Of a DNA stretch of 64,000 nt, positions 53,580 through 63,278 are shown one piece after another. The DNA is from Bacillus atrophaeus. Lineage in GTDB: Bacteria; Bacillota; Bacilli; Bacillales; Bacillaceae. The notes below the pieces were generated by a model, which saw only the letters and a list, made by a program, of their open reading frames with translations, searched no databases and was not told the DNA's origin. Where the stretch lies: the NCBI RefSeq assembly GCF_001584335.1, contig NZ_LSBB01000020.1:496001-560000 (forward strand), in the 5' to 3' direction. Within the stretch, counting starts at the first letter, position 1. Each line of letters opens with the position of its first letter. Position numbers and translations under genes: made by a program.

Positions 53580-55388
53580 ATGGAAAGAACAAAAAAACAA
53601 GCGATCATGGAGCGGTTTTTTTACACCGCGGATGAAATTATTGAAAAGCCTTTTAACTGGGCGCAGATGTGGCGGCTGCTAAGTTATGTTAAACCTTATC
53701 GGAAAAATATCCTGCCGCTTTCTTTTCTTATGGTGATCATCGGGACGGCTGTAAGACTCCTCATTCCCATTTTAATTGGTGTTTATGTGCTGGATCACGC
53801 GATCTCCCGGCAAAACCCCCAGCTTCTTTTACAGCTTATCTTGATCATCAGCGGTCTGTACGTGATAAATTACGCGGCTAACATATTGAGAATACGCTGG
53901 ATGAACCAGCTTGGGCAGCATGTCATTTATGATTTGCGCCAGCATTTATTCACACATGTTCAGCGCTTGTCTCATAGATTCTTTGACCAGCGGTCCGCAG
54001 GGTCTATTCTCGTTAGAATCATGAATGATATTAATTCCCTTCAGGAACTTTTTACAAGCGGCGTGATCAATCTGCTGACAGATCTTTTGCTTCTTCTCGG
54101 CATAGTCGTGATCTTATTCACGCTGAGTCCCGAGCTGACCATTGCGATCATGATTACATTGCCGATCATGTTTTTCATTTCAACAAGCCTGCGCAGAAAA
54201 ATTCGCCGCTCATGGCAAATGGTGCGACTAAAACAATCTAAGCTCAACTCGCATCTAAACGAAAGCATCCAAGGTATCCGGGTGACACAGGCATATACAC
54301 AAGAACAAGAAAATATGGCTTATTTTGATGGAGTGAATCATGAAAATTATCAATCTTGGCGGGATGCTACAAGAAAAAATGCGATGTTCCGGCCGCTTGT
54401 GGAACTGACAAACGCGGCAGGAACAGCTGTTTTGATCTGGTATGGGGCGACGCTGATTATGAATGGCACAGTCACGATTGGCATTTTTGTCTCATTTGCA
54501 TTTTATTTAGGTATGTTTTGGGAACCGATATCACGGCTTGGTCAAGTGTACAATCAGCTCTTAATGGGAATGGCATCTTCTGAACGGATATTCGAGTTTT
54601 TGGACGAACAACCGAGCGTCAAAGAAATAGAAAATGCAATTCACATCAAGAAATTGAAAGGTGACGTTGAATTTGAGGATGTTGAGTTTTCTTACGATCA
54701 CAAACGGAAAGCTCTTCATACTGTCTCTTTTTCAATCCCTGCCGGAACCACATTGGCGCTGGTTGGTCATACGGGCAGCGGGAAAACGACGATCGCCAAT
54801 TTAATCAGCCGCTTTTATGATGCGACTGGCGGCACAATAAAAATAGACGGAATTCCCATTACTGATATGTCTCTATCCAGTCTGCGCTCACAAATCAGCA
54901 TAGTGCTCCAAGACACATTTATTTTTTCCGGCACCATTATGGAAAATATTCGATTCGGAAGACCGAATGCTGCGGATCAAGAGGTTATAAAAGCCGCAAA
55001 AGCCGTCGGCGCAGACGATTTTATCTCAAGATTAGCAATGGGATATAAAACCGAGGTAGAGGAAAGGGGGAGCGCATTATCAGCAGGGCAGCGCCAGCTC
55101 ATTTCCTTTGCAAGGGCGCTTCTTGCCGACCCGGCAATTCTGATCCTTGACGAAGCCACGGCAAGTATAGATACAGAAACGGAGGTCAAGATCCAGCAAG
55201 CGCTGAAAACCCTCCTGCACGGGCGCACGGCTGTAATGATCGCCCACAGACTTTCTACAATTCGCGACGCCGACCGGATTATCGTCCTTGACCATGGCAA
55301 AAAAATCGAAGAAGGCAGCCATAAACAATTAATGAACAAAGCGGGTATATACTCAGGGCTTGTGAAAGCACAATACAGCGTATCCTGA
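53580..55388 (+). CDS. yknV: YknV, ABC exporter half-transporter
   Basis: 602 residues. Six membrane helices (about 40-340) precede the ATPase with Walker A 'GHTGSGKTTIANL', a modified signature 'LSAGQRQL' and Walker B with the catalytic Glu, 'ILILDEATASID'. It pairs with YknU: together they contain one canonical and one degenerate site. AGGAGGG precedes the ATG. A terminator follows. Confidence 0.92.
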   Translation: MERTKKQAIMERFFYTADEIIEKPFNWAQMWRLLSYVKPYRKNILPLSFLMVIIGTAVRLLIPILIGVYVLDHAISRQNPQLLLQLILIISGLYVINYAANILRIRWMNQLGQHVIYDLRQHLFTHVQRLSHRFFDQRSAGSILVRIMNDINSLQELFTSGVINLLTDLLLLLGIVVILFTLSPELTIAIMITLPIMFFISTSLRRKIRRSWQMVRLKQSKLNSHLNESIQGIRVTQAYTQEQENMAYFDGVNHENYQSWRDATRKNAMFRPLVELTNAAGTAVLIWYGATLIMNGTVTIGIFVSFAFYLGMFWEPISRLGQVYNQLLMGMASSERIFEFLDEQPSVKEIENAIHIKKLKGDVEFEDVEFSYDHKRKALHTVSFSIPAGTTLALVGHTGSGKTTIANLISRFYDATGGTIKIDGIPITDMSLSSLRSQISIVLQDTFIFSGTIMENIRFGRPNAADQEVIKAAKAVGADDFISRLAMGYKTEVEERGSALSAGQRQLISFARALLADPAILILDEATASIDTETEVKIQQALKTLLHGRTAVMIAHRLSTIRDADRIIVLDHGKKIEEGSHKQLMNKAGIYSGLVKAQYSVS

Positions 55389-55396
55389 GATCTAAA

Positions 55397-55439
55397 CTAA
55401 CCTTCAGAGCTATCTGTCTGAAGGTTTCTCAATTTTAAT
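55397..55439 (+). terminator. Terminator of yknUV
   Basis: The stem AACCTTCAG / CTGAAGGTT is followed by TCTCAATTTT. Confidence 0.65.
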
Positions 55440-55508
55440 AAAAATTAAATTTCGCAAAATTGGTTTTGTGATACACTTTTAGTATAAATATGGATGTTTA
55501 CGAAAAAA

Positions 55509-55534
55509 TGAAACTTTTTTTCTGAATTTTCGTA
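55509..55534 (+). promoter_or_regulatory. SigmaW promoter of yknWXYZ
   Basis: TGAAAC (55509-55514), exactly 16 bases, then CGTA (55531-55534) is a perfect match to the SigmaW consensus. The operon belongs to the envelope-stress regulon in B. subtilis. Confidence 0.9.
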
Positions 55535-55571
55535 TTTACATTCAGAACAATACATAGGAGGTTTTATAAAA

Positions 55572-56258
55572 ATGGAGACCAATTTAGAAAAAGCCCACGA
55601 GGCTCAAACCGAAAAACCGTCACTTTTCGGAGTGATTACAAGCCCGGGTGTCCAGTTTGAGAGAATGAGAGTAAAGCCTGTTATTGGAATGCCGTTAATT
55701 ATCGTTCTTGCAATGATTATCGTTGGAACTGTGTTGCAGGGATTAGGCATGGACTATGAGGGTTTGATGAGAGAATCTGGTTTGACAGGCCAGGAATTAG
55801 AAATGGCTCAATCATTTGCTGCCATAGTAGGAATCATTGGCGGTATTTTTGCAGGCGTTGCCATGTTGTTTATTGCGCCGCTTATTTATTGGCTTTGTGT
55901 AAAAATATCCGGGGGAACTACAACATATAAAAAAATGTTATCTCTCACACTTTTTATTTCTTTTATTACCAGCTTAGGCTTGCTTATTAATGGAATCGTT
56001 CTGTACTTTATTGATACAAATTCCTTTTATAGCGTCACATCCTTGGCGAGTTTAATTACTTCTGATCAGCCGTTAACAAGTGTTTTAAGTGCATTTGAAA
56101 TTTTTAGCATTTGGGGATATGTTTTATTGGCTATCGGTCTGCAAAAAACAGGCGGAATCTCTAAGAAATCAGCATGGATTTCTGTCATTGTCTTGTTTGT
56201 TCTTATGCTGCTATATTCATTTATTACAGGCTTTTTCAATTCACAGGCAGGTGTATGA
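55572..56258 (+). CDS. yknW: YknW, Yip1-family membrane protein
   Basis: 228 residues. A short cytosolic N-terminus ('PSLFGVITSPGVQFERMRVKP') precedes five membrane helices typical of the Yip1 domain. It is required with YknXYZ for protection against the cannibalism toxin SdpC in B. subtilis and is thought to help assemble that transporter. AGGAGG precedes the ATG. Confidence 0.92.
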   Translation: METNLEKAHEAQTEKPSLFGVITSPGVQFERMRVKPVIGMPLIIVLAMIIVGTVLQGLGMDYEGLMRESGLTGQELEMAQSFAAIVGIIGGIFAGVAMLFIAPLIYWLCVKISGGTTTYKKMLSLTLFISFITSLGLLINGIVLYFIDTNSFYSVTSLASLITSDQPLTSVLSAFEIFSIWGYVLLAIGLQKTGGISKKSAWISVIVLFVLMLLYSFITGFFNSQAGV

Positions 56259-56261
56259 TCA

Positions 56262-57395
56262 TTGAAAAAACTTTGGATCGGAATCGGAATCGCAGCCATT
56301 GTCGCACTGTTTATCGGAATCAACATATATAAATCTGCCGCTCAAACGAGCGGCAGCACTGCGGAGAGTATAAAAACCGGGAAAATGGAAGAGGAGGAAA
56401 TAGGTACAACTGTTATGGTCCCCGGCACTCTGAAGTTTTCTAATGAACAATATGTATTTTATGAAGCTGACAAAGGGACTCTTGCAGACATTAAGGTAAA
56501 AGAAGGGGACAAGGTCGAAAAGGGAACGGCTTTGATCAGCTATGAGAATGAACAGCTGAACCTGGAAAAGGAGCAAAACGCATTAACCGCCGAATCCAAC
56601 CAGCTGCAAATTGATCAAATAAATGAAAAGAAGAATGCATTAAACAGTAAAGAAAAAGAGCTGACAAAGCAGCTGGGAGAAAAGGAAGCGAAAAAACAAA
56701 TAGAGTCAGAACGCACTGAGCTTGAAATGCAAGAAAAGAGCGCCCAAATTGAATTAAAGCAATCTGAGCTGCAAAAGCAATCGCTGGCAAACCAAGTGGC
56801 AGACCTTGAGGTAAAAAGTGAAATGGAGGGAACCGTCATTTCAGTCAATCAAGAGGCGGCCTCGAAAAAGTCCGACATTCAAGAACCGGTGATACATATT
56901 GGAAATCCTAAAGACCTCATCGTTTCTGGTACGCTGTCTGAATACGATACGCTAAAGGTAAAAAAAGGCCAAAAAGTGACCCTGACATCAGATGTCATTC
57001 AGGATAAGTCATGGAAAGGCACGGTGTCCGCGGTCGGCCTTGTCCCTGACCAGCAAGAAAACGCCGCAGCATCAGGTACGGAGCAGGCGGTTCAGTACCC
57101 GCTTCAAGTCAAAATAAAAGGCAGCCTTCCGGAAGGCAAGCCCGGCTTCAAATTTATTATGAACATCGAAACAAATAAGCGTAAAGCGAATACCCTTCCT
57201 TCAAAAGCTGTGAAAAAGGAAGATGATACGTACTATGTATACGTAGTAAAAGACGGCAAGGCTCAGCGGACGGAAGTAAAAGTCGGTGAAACAACAGATG
57301 ATTTGGTGGAAATTAAAGAAGGCGTTTCAAAAGATGATCAAGTCATTTTAAATCCTTCTGACGATGTTGCCGACGGAACGGATGTGAAGGCTTAA
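56262..57395 (+). CDS. yknX: YknX, membrane-fusion (HlyD-like) subunit of the YknWXYZ transporter
   Basis: 377 residues from TTG 56262. One N-terminal membrane helix (about 1-22) leads to an extracellular periplasmic-adaptor-like domain: lipoyl half-motifs flank a coiled-coil hairpin (about 85-180, Glu/Lys/Gln-rich), then a beta-barrel part ending near residue 377. It is coupled to yknW and overlaps yknY. Confidence 0.92.
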   Translation: MKKLWIGIGIAAIVALFIGINIYKSAAQTSGSTAESIKTGKMEEEEIGTTVMVPGTLKFSNEQYVFYEADKGTLADIKVKEGDKVEKGTALISYENEQLNLEKEQNALTAESNQLQIDQINEKKNALNSKEKELTKQLGEKEAKKQIESERTELEMQEKSAQIELKQSELQKQSLANQVADLEVKSEMEGTVISVNQEAASKKSDIQEPVIHIGNPKDLIVSGTLSEYDTLKVKKGQKVTLTSDVIQDKSWKGTVSAVGLVPDQQENAAASGTEQAVQYPLQVKIKGSLPEGKPGFKFIMNIETNKRKANTLPSKAVKKEDDTYYVYVVKDGKAQRTEVKVGETTDDLVEIKEGVSKDDQVILNPSDDVADGTDVKA

Positions 57396-58084
57396 TGATT
57401 CAGCTTTCTAAAGTGAAAAAAAGCTATCAGATCGGCAAGGAGACTTTTGATGTTCTCCATTCGATTGATCTTTTGATTGAAAGAGGAGAGTATGTCTCCA
57501 TTATGGGGCCGTCCGGTTCGGGCAAATCAACGATCATGAATATTATCGGCTGTCTGGACCGGCCGACATCAGGCATTTACAGGCTGGACGGAGAGGACAT
57601 TTCTTCCTATAAAGATAAAGAGCTGGCCGCTGTCCGCAACAAATCCATCGGCTTTGTATTTCAGCAGTTTCAGCTGCTACCCCGTCTGAACGCCAAAAAA
57701 AATGTCGAGCTTCCAATGATCTATTCAGGTTTTAATAAGAAAGAAAGGCAAGAAAGGGCTGAAAAGGCGCTGGAAAAAGTCGGATTAAAGGACAGAATGC
57801 TTCATATGCCAAATGAACTGTCCGGCGGGCAAAAGCAAAGGGTAGCCATTGCGAGAGCCATTGTAAATAATCCTAAATTAATTTTAGCGGATGAGCCGAC
57901 AGGTGCGCTTGATACAAAAACAAGTGCCGCTATTATGGAACAATTTACGGAGTTAAATGCGGAAGGTACGACAATTGTGCTCGTCACCCACGAATCGGAA
58001 GTTGCTGACTACACAAATCGGGTGATTACCGTGCGTGACGGTGAAATCGTCCCTCTCCAAGAACAAAGGAGAGTGGGAGAATGA
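57395..58084 (+). CDS. yknY: YknY, ABC transporter ATPase (MacB/LolD type)
   Basis: 229 residues. Walker A is 'GPSGSGKSTIMN', Q-loop 'QQFQLLPRLN', signature 'LSGGQKQR' and Walker B 'LILADEPTGALD' (catalytic Glu present). It energises the YknZ permease. Its start overlaps the yknX stop (TAATG) and its stop overlaps the yknZ start (ATGA). Confidence 0.95.
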   Translation: MIQLSKVKKSYQIGKETFDVLHSIDLLIERGEYVSIMGPSGSGKSTIMNIIGCLDRPTSGIYRLDGEDISSYKDKELAAVRNKSIGFVFQQFQLLPRLNAKKNVELPMIYSGFNKKERQERAEKALEKVGLKDRMLHMPNELSGGQKQRVAIARAIVNNPKLILADEPTGALDTKTSAAIMEQFTELNAEGTTIVLVTHESEVADYTNRVITVRDGEIVPLQEQRRVGE

Positions 58085-59274
58085 GCCTGTTAGAAAATTT
58101 GCGCATGGCTCTCAGTTCCGTGCTGGCGCATAAAATGCGCTCCATCTTGACAATGCTCGGTATCATTATCGGCGTTGGATCGGTTATTGTCGTAGTCGCT
58201 GTCGGGCAGGGCGGAGAACAAATGCTGAAGCAGTCCATCAGCGGACCCGGAAACACGGTAGAATTATATTATTTGCCAAGTGATGAAGAGCTTGCGAGTA
58301 ACCCTAATGCCATGCAGGAAGCAAGTTTTACAGAAGACGATATTAAAGGATTGAAAGATATCAAAGGCGTAAAACAGGTCGTCGCTTCCTATGCCGGTAA
58401 TATGACTGCCCGTTATCGGGAGGAAGAAACAGATACGTCAATCAACGGCATTAATGACGGATATATGAATGTAAATTCATTAGACATTGAAGAGGGCAGA
58501 AGCTTTACGGATAATGACTTTCTTTCCGGAAAAAGAGCGGGTGTGATTTCTCAAAAAATGGCGGAAGAATTATTTCATAAAAAAACTCCGCTCGGTCAAG
58601 TCGTCTGGATTAATGGGCAGCCAGTTGAAATTATCGGGGTGCTTAAAAAACAAACAGGTTTGCTGGCTTACGGGCTCAGTGAAATGTACGTGCCCTTTAC
58701 GATGATGAAAACCTCTTTTGGCACAAGCGATTACAGCAATGTGTCTCTGCAAGTCGAATCAGCCGACATGATTAAAGAAGTCGGTAAAGAGGCGGTTCAG
58801 CTAATGAATGATCATCACGGGACGGAAGATTCTTACCAGGTAATGAATATGGAAGAGCTTGCGGCGGGCATCGGTAAAGTGACGACAATCATGACGACGA
58901 TTATCGGCTCAATCGCAGGTATTTCTCTTTTGGTTGGAGGAATTGGTGTGATGAACATTATGCTTGTGTCAGTTACAGAAAGGACACGGGAAATCGGAAT
59001 CAGAAAATCACTGGGAGCGACAAGAGGGCAAATTTTAACTCAATTCTTAATTGAATCCGTCGTTTTAACTCTGATCGGAGGACTGATCGGAATCGGAATC
59101 GGCTATGGAGGAGCCTCGCTTGTCTCTATGTTTGCAGGCTGGCCGTCCCTTGTATCATGGGAGGTCGTCTTAGGCGGTGTATTATTCAGTATGGTCATCG
59201 GCGTCATCTTCGGGATGCTCCCTGCAAATAAAGCCGCGCGTTTAGATCCGATTGAATCTTTACGTTACGAATAA
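58081..59274 (+). CDS. yknZ: YknZ, MacB-type permease of the YknWXYZ transporter
   Basis: 397 residues. A first helix (about 20-42) is followed by a large extracellular domain (about 43-275) and three C-terminal helices, the MacB/FtsX plan. Conserved segments are 'HKMRSILTMLGIIIGVGSV' and 'VGGIGVMNIMLVSVTERTREIG'. Mechanotransmission-type export or protection against SdpC is the known role of the operon. Terminator follows. Confidence 0.94.
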   Translation: MSLLENLRMALSSVLAHKMRSILTMLGIIIGVGSVIVVVAVGQGGEQMLKQSISGPGNTVELYYLPSDEELASNPNAMQEASFTEDDIKGLKDIKGVKQVVASYAGNMTARYREEETDTSINGINDGYMNVNSLDIEEGRSFTDNDFLSGKRAGVISQKMAEELFHKKTPLGQVVWINGQPVEIIGVLKKQTGLLAYGLSEMYVPFTMMKTSFGTSDYSNVSLQVESADMIKEVGKEAVQLMNDHHGTEDSYQVMNMEELAAGIGKVTTIMTTIIGSIAGISLLVGGIGVMNIMLVSVTERTREIGIRKSLGATRGQILTQFLIESVVLTLIGGLIGIGIGYGGASLVSMFAGWPSLVSWEVVLGGVLFSMVIGVIFGMLPANKAARLDPIESLRYE

Positions 59275-59302
59275 CCTCATGCAAAGCATGGGGTTTTTTT
59301 AT
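59272..59302 (+). terminator. Terminator of yknWXYZ
   Basis: The stem AACC-CATGC / GCATG-GGTT is followed by TTTTT. Confidence 0.7.
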
Positions 59303-59483
59303 GTATGCGTTTTTTACTATCAAATGAATATAATAGATTTTTTTATTTATGATAAGAAGAAAATTGTCATACAATCGTCCTTCTTTTTGTCGAATTTACA
59401 GTTTACAAACCATACTTGCATACGTTAATATGAACAAATGTGAAAGATTTTGATAGTTATTGAATGAATTTGAATGATTTTAG

Positions 59484-59512
59484 TTGTCTAACGTAAAAAA
59501 AGCGAATACAAT
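59484..59512 (+). promoter_or_regulatory. SigmaA promoter of the fru operon
   Basis: The -35 TTGTCT (59484-59489), a 17-base spacer and the -10 TACAAT (59507-59512). Confidence 0.75.
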
Positions 59513-59522
59513 TAGATTGTAT
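59506..59522 (+). repeat. Perfect palindrome over the fru -10 and start site
   Basis: ATACAAT-TAG-ATTGTAT is a perfect 7-3-7 inverted repeat. It covers the -10 and the likely start of transcription and could be an operator of FruR or another repressor. Confidence 0.55.
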
Positions 59523-59528
59523 CCAAAA

Positions 59529-59542
59529 TGAATACGTTTTCA
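59529..59542 (+). promoter_or_regulatory. Candidate cre site (CcpA) in the fru leader
   Basis: TGAATACGTTTTCA matches the consensus TGWNANCGNTNWCA with one mismatch. It lies right after the start of transcription, where CcpA would block elongation. Confidence 0.6.
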
Positions 59543-59555
59543 TTGGAGGTGAAGC

Positions 59556-60311
59556 ATGTTAACTCCTGAAAGGCATCAACTGATTATTGATCAGATTGAA
59601 AAGTACGATGTGGTTAAAATTCAAGAGCTGATAAACCTGACAAATGCTTCTGAATCAACGATAAGAAGGGATTTATCAACGCTCGAAGAACGCGGCTTTT
59701 TAAAGCGTGTTCATGGCGGAGCTTCAAAGCTTTCCGACATTCGGCTTGAACCCGACATGCTTGAAAAATCATCCAAAAACCTTCACGATAAATTGAAAAT
59801 CGCTGAAACAGCGGCTTCTCTGTTGGAAGAGGGTGATTGCATTTATCTTGATGCAGGCACTACAACTTTACACATGATTGAATTTATGGATAAAAGTAAA
59901 GATATAGTCGTTGTCACAAATGGGATCATGCACATTGACGCTTTAATAAGGAAAGAGATTACTTTTTATTTGCTTGGCGGTTATGTCAAGCAAAGGACGG
60001 GTGCAATGATCGGCGGCACTTCTCTGACTGCGATGGAGCAGTACAGATTCGATAAAAGTTTTCTGGGAGTCAACGGCATTCATGCAGAAGCCGGTTATAC
60101 GACTCCGGACCCTGATGAATCTCTTTTAAAGCATAAAGCGGTCAAACAGGCGAAAAACGCTTATGTGTTAGCAGATCCCTCAAAATTTGGAGAAATTTCA
60201 TTTTCAGCTTTTGCCAGCTTAGGCGACGCAACAATCATTACCACTGACGCTAAGGAATGCACATTCGATAATTACCAAGAAAAAACTGTCGTAAAGGTAG
60301 TGAAACCATGA
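59556..60311 (+). CDS. fruR: FruR, DeoR-family repressor of the fructose operon
   Basis: 251 residues. The N-terminal HTH is 'INLTNASESTIRRDLSTLEE' (about 26-45). The C-terminal DeoR sensor domain (about 75-245) has 'DAGTTTLHM' and 'GGYVKQRTGAMIGG'. It probably responds to fructose 1-phosphate and represses fruRKA. The promoter palindrome and direct repeats (TTGAATGAATTTGAATGA, about 59459-59476) may be its sites. GGAGGTGA precedes the ATG, and the stop overlaps fruK. Confidence 0.93.
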   Translation: MLTPERHQLIIDQIEKYDVVKIQELINLTNASESTIRRDLSTLEERGFLKRVHGGASKLSDIRLEPDMLEKSSKNLHDKLKIAETAASLLEEGDCIYLDAGTTTLHMIEFMDKSKDIVVVTNGIMHIDALIRKEITFYLLGGYVKQRTGAMIGGTSLTAMEQYRFDKSFLGVNGIHAEAGYTTPDPDESLLKHKAVKQAKNAYVLADPSKFGEISFSAFASLGDATIITTDAKECTFDNYQEKTVVKVVKP

Positions 60312-61219
60312 TTTACACTGTAACGCTTAATCCATCTGTCGATTATATTGTGCACGTTGAAGATTTTATCGTCGGAGGGCTGAACCGCTCTAAATATGAT
60401 ACAAAATATCCAGGCGGTAAGGGAATCAACGTATCAAGACTGCTTAACAGACATCATGTTCCGTCAAAAGCACTCGGATTTGTCGGCGGATTTACCGGTG
60501 AATATATCAAATCATTTTTGAAACAGGAAAAACTTGAAACAGCGTTTTCCGAGGTCAAAGAAGATACACGTATCAATGTAAAGTTGAAAACCGGTGATGA
60601 AACGGAAATTAATGGACAAGGGCCGTCTATAACAAATGAAGATTTCAATACCTTTTTAGAGCAGTTCTCAGCGCTTAAAGAAGAAGATATCGTCGTCCTT
60701 GCGGGAAGTATCCCGTCCTCATTGCCGCAAGATACGTATGAAAAAATTGCAAAAGCGTGCCAGCAGCAGGGCGCCCGCGTTGTTTTAGATATTTCAGGCG
60801 AAGCGCTCACGAAAGCAGCTGACATGAAACCGTTATTGATGAAGCCGAATCATCATGAGCTTGGCGAAATGTTCAATACAACAATCGAAACTGTTGAACA
60901 GGCTGTTCCTTATGGGAAGAAGCTTGTTGAGCAAGGTGCTGAACATGTGATCGTATCAATGGCTGGAGACGGCGCGCTTTTATTTACAAAGGACGCTGTT
61001 TTCTTTGCCAATGTACCGAAGGGGAAATTAGTGAACTCAGTGGGAGCGGGCGATTCTGTCGTAGCAGGTTTCCTTGCGGGTGTATCGAAACAACTGCCGC
61101 TTGAAGAGGCATTTCGTTTAGGGGTTACTTCCGGAAGCGCAACCGCATTTTCCGAAGAGCTCGGAACAGAAGAATTTGTACAGCAGCTTCTCCCGGAAGT
61201 TCAGGTCACACGTCTATAG
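60308..61219 (+). CDS. fruK: FruK, 1-phosphofructokinase (PfkB family)
   Basis: 303 residues. The substrate-binding part 'NPSVDYIVHVEDFIVGGLNR' and 'GGKGINVSRLLNR' are followed by the ATP and anion-hole motif 'NSVGAGDSVVAGFLAG' (GAGD with catalytic Asp). It makes fructose 1,6-bisphosphate from the fructose 1-phosphate delivered by FruA. Overlaps fruR by four bases (ATGA). Confidence 0.96.
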   Translation: MIYTVTLNPSVDYIVHVEDFIVGGLNRSKYDTKYPGGKGINVSRLLNRHHVPSKALGFVGGFTGEYIKSFLKQEKLETAFSEVKEDTRINVKLKTGDETEINGQGPSITNEDFNTFLEQFSALKEEDIVVLAGSIPSSLPQDTYEKIAKACQQQGARVVLDISGEALTKAADMKPLLMKPNHHELGEMFNTTIETVEQAVPYGKKLVEQGAEHVIVSMAGDGALLFTKDAVFFANVPKGKLVNSVGAGDSVVAGFLAGVSKQLPLEEAFRLGVTSGSATAFSEELGTEEFVQQLLPEVQVTRL

Positions 61220-61232
61220 AGGAGGAAAGAAA

Positions 61233-63134
61233 GTGAAAATAACTGAGCTGTTAACGAAACATACGATAAAGCTGAACATTGAAAGCAAAGAAAAAGAAAA
61301 TGTCATTGACGAAATGGTTACAGTACTTGACCAAGCCGGAAAACTGAATGACAGAGCAGCTTATAAAGAAGCAATTTTAAACCGTGAAAGCCAAAGCTCT
61401 ACAGGAATCGGCGAAGGGATTGCCATCCCGCATGCGAAGACAGCAAGCGTCATAAATCCTGCTATCGCATTCGGACGTTCTAAAGAGGGTGTTGATTATG
61501 AGTCACTTGATGCACAGCCTGCGCATCTGATCTTTATGATTGCGGCTACTGAAGGCGCAAATAACACCCACCTTGAAGCGCTATCAAGACTCTCTACTCT
61601 TTTAATGAGGGAAGAAATCCGCAAACAGCTGCTCGAGGCTGAAACAGAAGATGCGATCATTGATATCATCAATGCACATGATAAAGATGACGACGAAGAG
61701 GAAGAAGAAAATGAGCCGCAAGCTCCATCATCAAAAGGGAAAATTTTAGCGGTCACAGCTTGTCCGACCGGAATTGCCCATACATTTATGGCAGCGGATG
61801 CGCTCAAAGAAAAAGCAAAAGAGCTCGGCGTTGATATCAAAGTGGAAACGAACGGTTCTAGCGGAATTAAGCATGCGTTGACGGCTCAAGAAATTGAAGA
61901 CGCGCCGGCCATTATAGTTGCTGCTGACAAGCAGGTTGAAATGGAACGCTTTAAAGGAAAACACGTGCTTGAAGTGCCTGTAACTGCAGGGATCAGACGT
62001 CCGCAAGAACTGATCGAAAAAGCAGTAAATCAGGATGCTCCTATCTATAAGGGCAACGGCGGCGGTTCTTCTGCCGGCAGTGAAGAAGCTGAGTCCAAAG
62101 GCAAATCAGGCGGCATAGGAAACACGTTTTATAAACACTTAATGAGCGGTGTCAGCAACATGCTTCCGTTCGTTGTAGGCGGCGGTATACTCGTTGCGAT
62201 TTCGTTCTTCTGGGGGATTAATTCATCCAAACCAGATGATCCGACTTACAATGCATTCGCGGCTGCTCTTAAGTTTATTGGCGGCGACAATGCATTAGCA
62301 TTAATCGTGGCTGTTCTTGCCGGATTTATCGCAATGAGCATCGCAGACCGTCCGGGTTTAGCCCCAGGTATGGTCGGCGGTTTCATGGCATACCAGGCAG
62401 ACGCTGGATTTTTAGGCGGGTTGATCGCAGGGTTCTTGGCTGGTTACATTGTCGTTCTGCTTAAAAAAGTGTTCGCCGGTATTCCTCAGTCACTTGACGG
62501 ATTAAAACCAGTTTTGCTTTACCCGTTGTTTGGTATTTTCTTAACCGGTATTATTATGCGCTTTGTCATCAACACACCGGTAGCTGCTTTTATGTCGTTC
62601 TTGACAAACTGGCTTGAAAGCCTCGGCACAGGCAACCTTGTGCTTATGGGAATTATTTTAGGCGGTATGATGGCAATTGACATGGGAGGCCCGCTGAATA
62701 AAGCTGCCTTCACATTCGGAATTGCGATGATTGACGCAGGAAACTATGCGCCTCATGCGGCAATTATGGCGGGCGGTATGGTTCCGCCGCTTGGCATCGC
62801 ACTTGCGACAACGTTTTTCAAAAGCAAATTCTCAAAACGTGACCGTGAAGCAGGGGTTACATGCTATTTCATGGGAGCGGCTTTCGTAACAGAAGGGGCG
62901 ATCCCGTTTGCTGCAGCTGATCCGCTTCGCGTCATTCCTGCATCTGTTATCGGTGCAGCCGTAGCGGGCGGTTTGACAGAATTTTTCCGGGTGACATTGC
63001 CTGCACCTCACGGAGGAGTTTTCGTAGCCTTTATTACTAACCATCCGTTGCTTTACTTATTGAGTATTGTGATCGGTGCTGTCATAACGGCCGTTCTTCT
63101 CGGGATATTTAAAAAACCTGTTACAGAACAATAA
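61233..63134 (+). CDS. fruA: FruA, fructose-specific PTS permease EIIABC
   Basis: 633 residues from GTG 61233, after AGAGGAGGAAAG. The EIIA domain (about 1-145) has the phospho-His in 'GIAIPHAKT', the EIIB domain (about 165-265) the phospho-Cys in 'VTACPTGIAHTFMAA', and the EIIC domain (about 300-630) eight to ten helices. It imports fructose and yields fructose 1-phosphate, using phosphate from HPr, encoded at 13.0 kb in this window. Terminator follows. Confidence 0.96.
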   Translation: MKITELLTKHTIKLNIESKEKENVIDEMVTVLDQAGKLNDRAAYKEAILNRESQSSTGIGEGIAIPHAKTASVINPAIAFGRSKEGVDYESLDAQPAHLIFMIAATEGANNTHLEALSRLSTLLMREEIRKQLLEAETEDAIIDIINAHDKDDDEEEEENEPQAPSSKGKILAVTACPTGIAHTFMAADALKEKAKELGVDIKVETNGSSGIKHALTAQEIEDAPAIIVAADKQVEMERFKGKHVLEVPVTAGIRRPQELIEKAVNQDAPIYKGNGGGSSAGSEEAESKGKSGGIGNTFYKHLMSGVSNMLPFVVGGGILVAISFFWGINSSKPDDPTYNAFAAALKFIGGDNALALIVAVLAGFIAMSIADRPGLAPGMVGGFMAYQADAGFLGGLIAGFLAGYIVVLLKKVFAGIPQSLDGLKPVLLYPLFGIFLTGIIMRFVINTPVAAFMSFLTNWLESLGTGNLVLMGIILGGMMAIDMGGPLNKAAFTFGIAMIDAGNYAPHAAIMAGGMVPPLGIALATTFFKSKFSKRDREAGVTCYFMGAAFVTEGAIPFAAADPLRVIPASVIGAAVAGGLTEFFRVTLPAPHGGVFVAFITNHPLLYLLSIVIGAVITAVLLGIFKKPVTEQ

Positions 63135-63136
63135 GA

Positions 63137-63171
63137 TGAAAAAAGCGTCCTTTAGGGGACGCTTTTTCTTC
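63137..63171 (+). terminator. Terminator of fruRKA
   Basis: The stem AAAAAGCGTCC / GGACGCTTTTT has a six-base loop. Confidence 0.8.
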
Positions 63172-63278
63172 ATCAGCCTATTTGGCAGCATGGTTAGGTT
63201 ATGTATTTTATGATGAATTGTGATAAAGTAAAGATAATGAGAATCAACTGAAATAGTGATCGTCTAGGAGGAACCATT

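Noticed and set aside
51817-55388. Possible bacteriocin or lantibiotic export system from the yknUV pair
   Set aside because: No peptide precursor, peptidase domain or modification enzyme is nearby. The two genes look like ordinary heterodimeric exporter halves.
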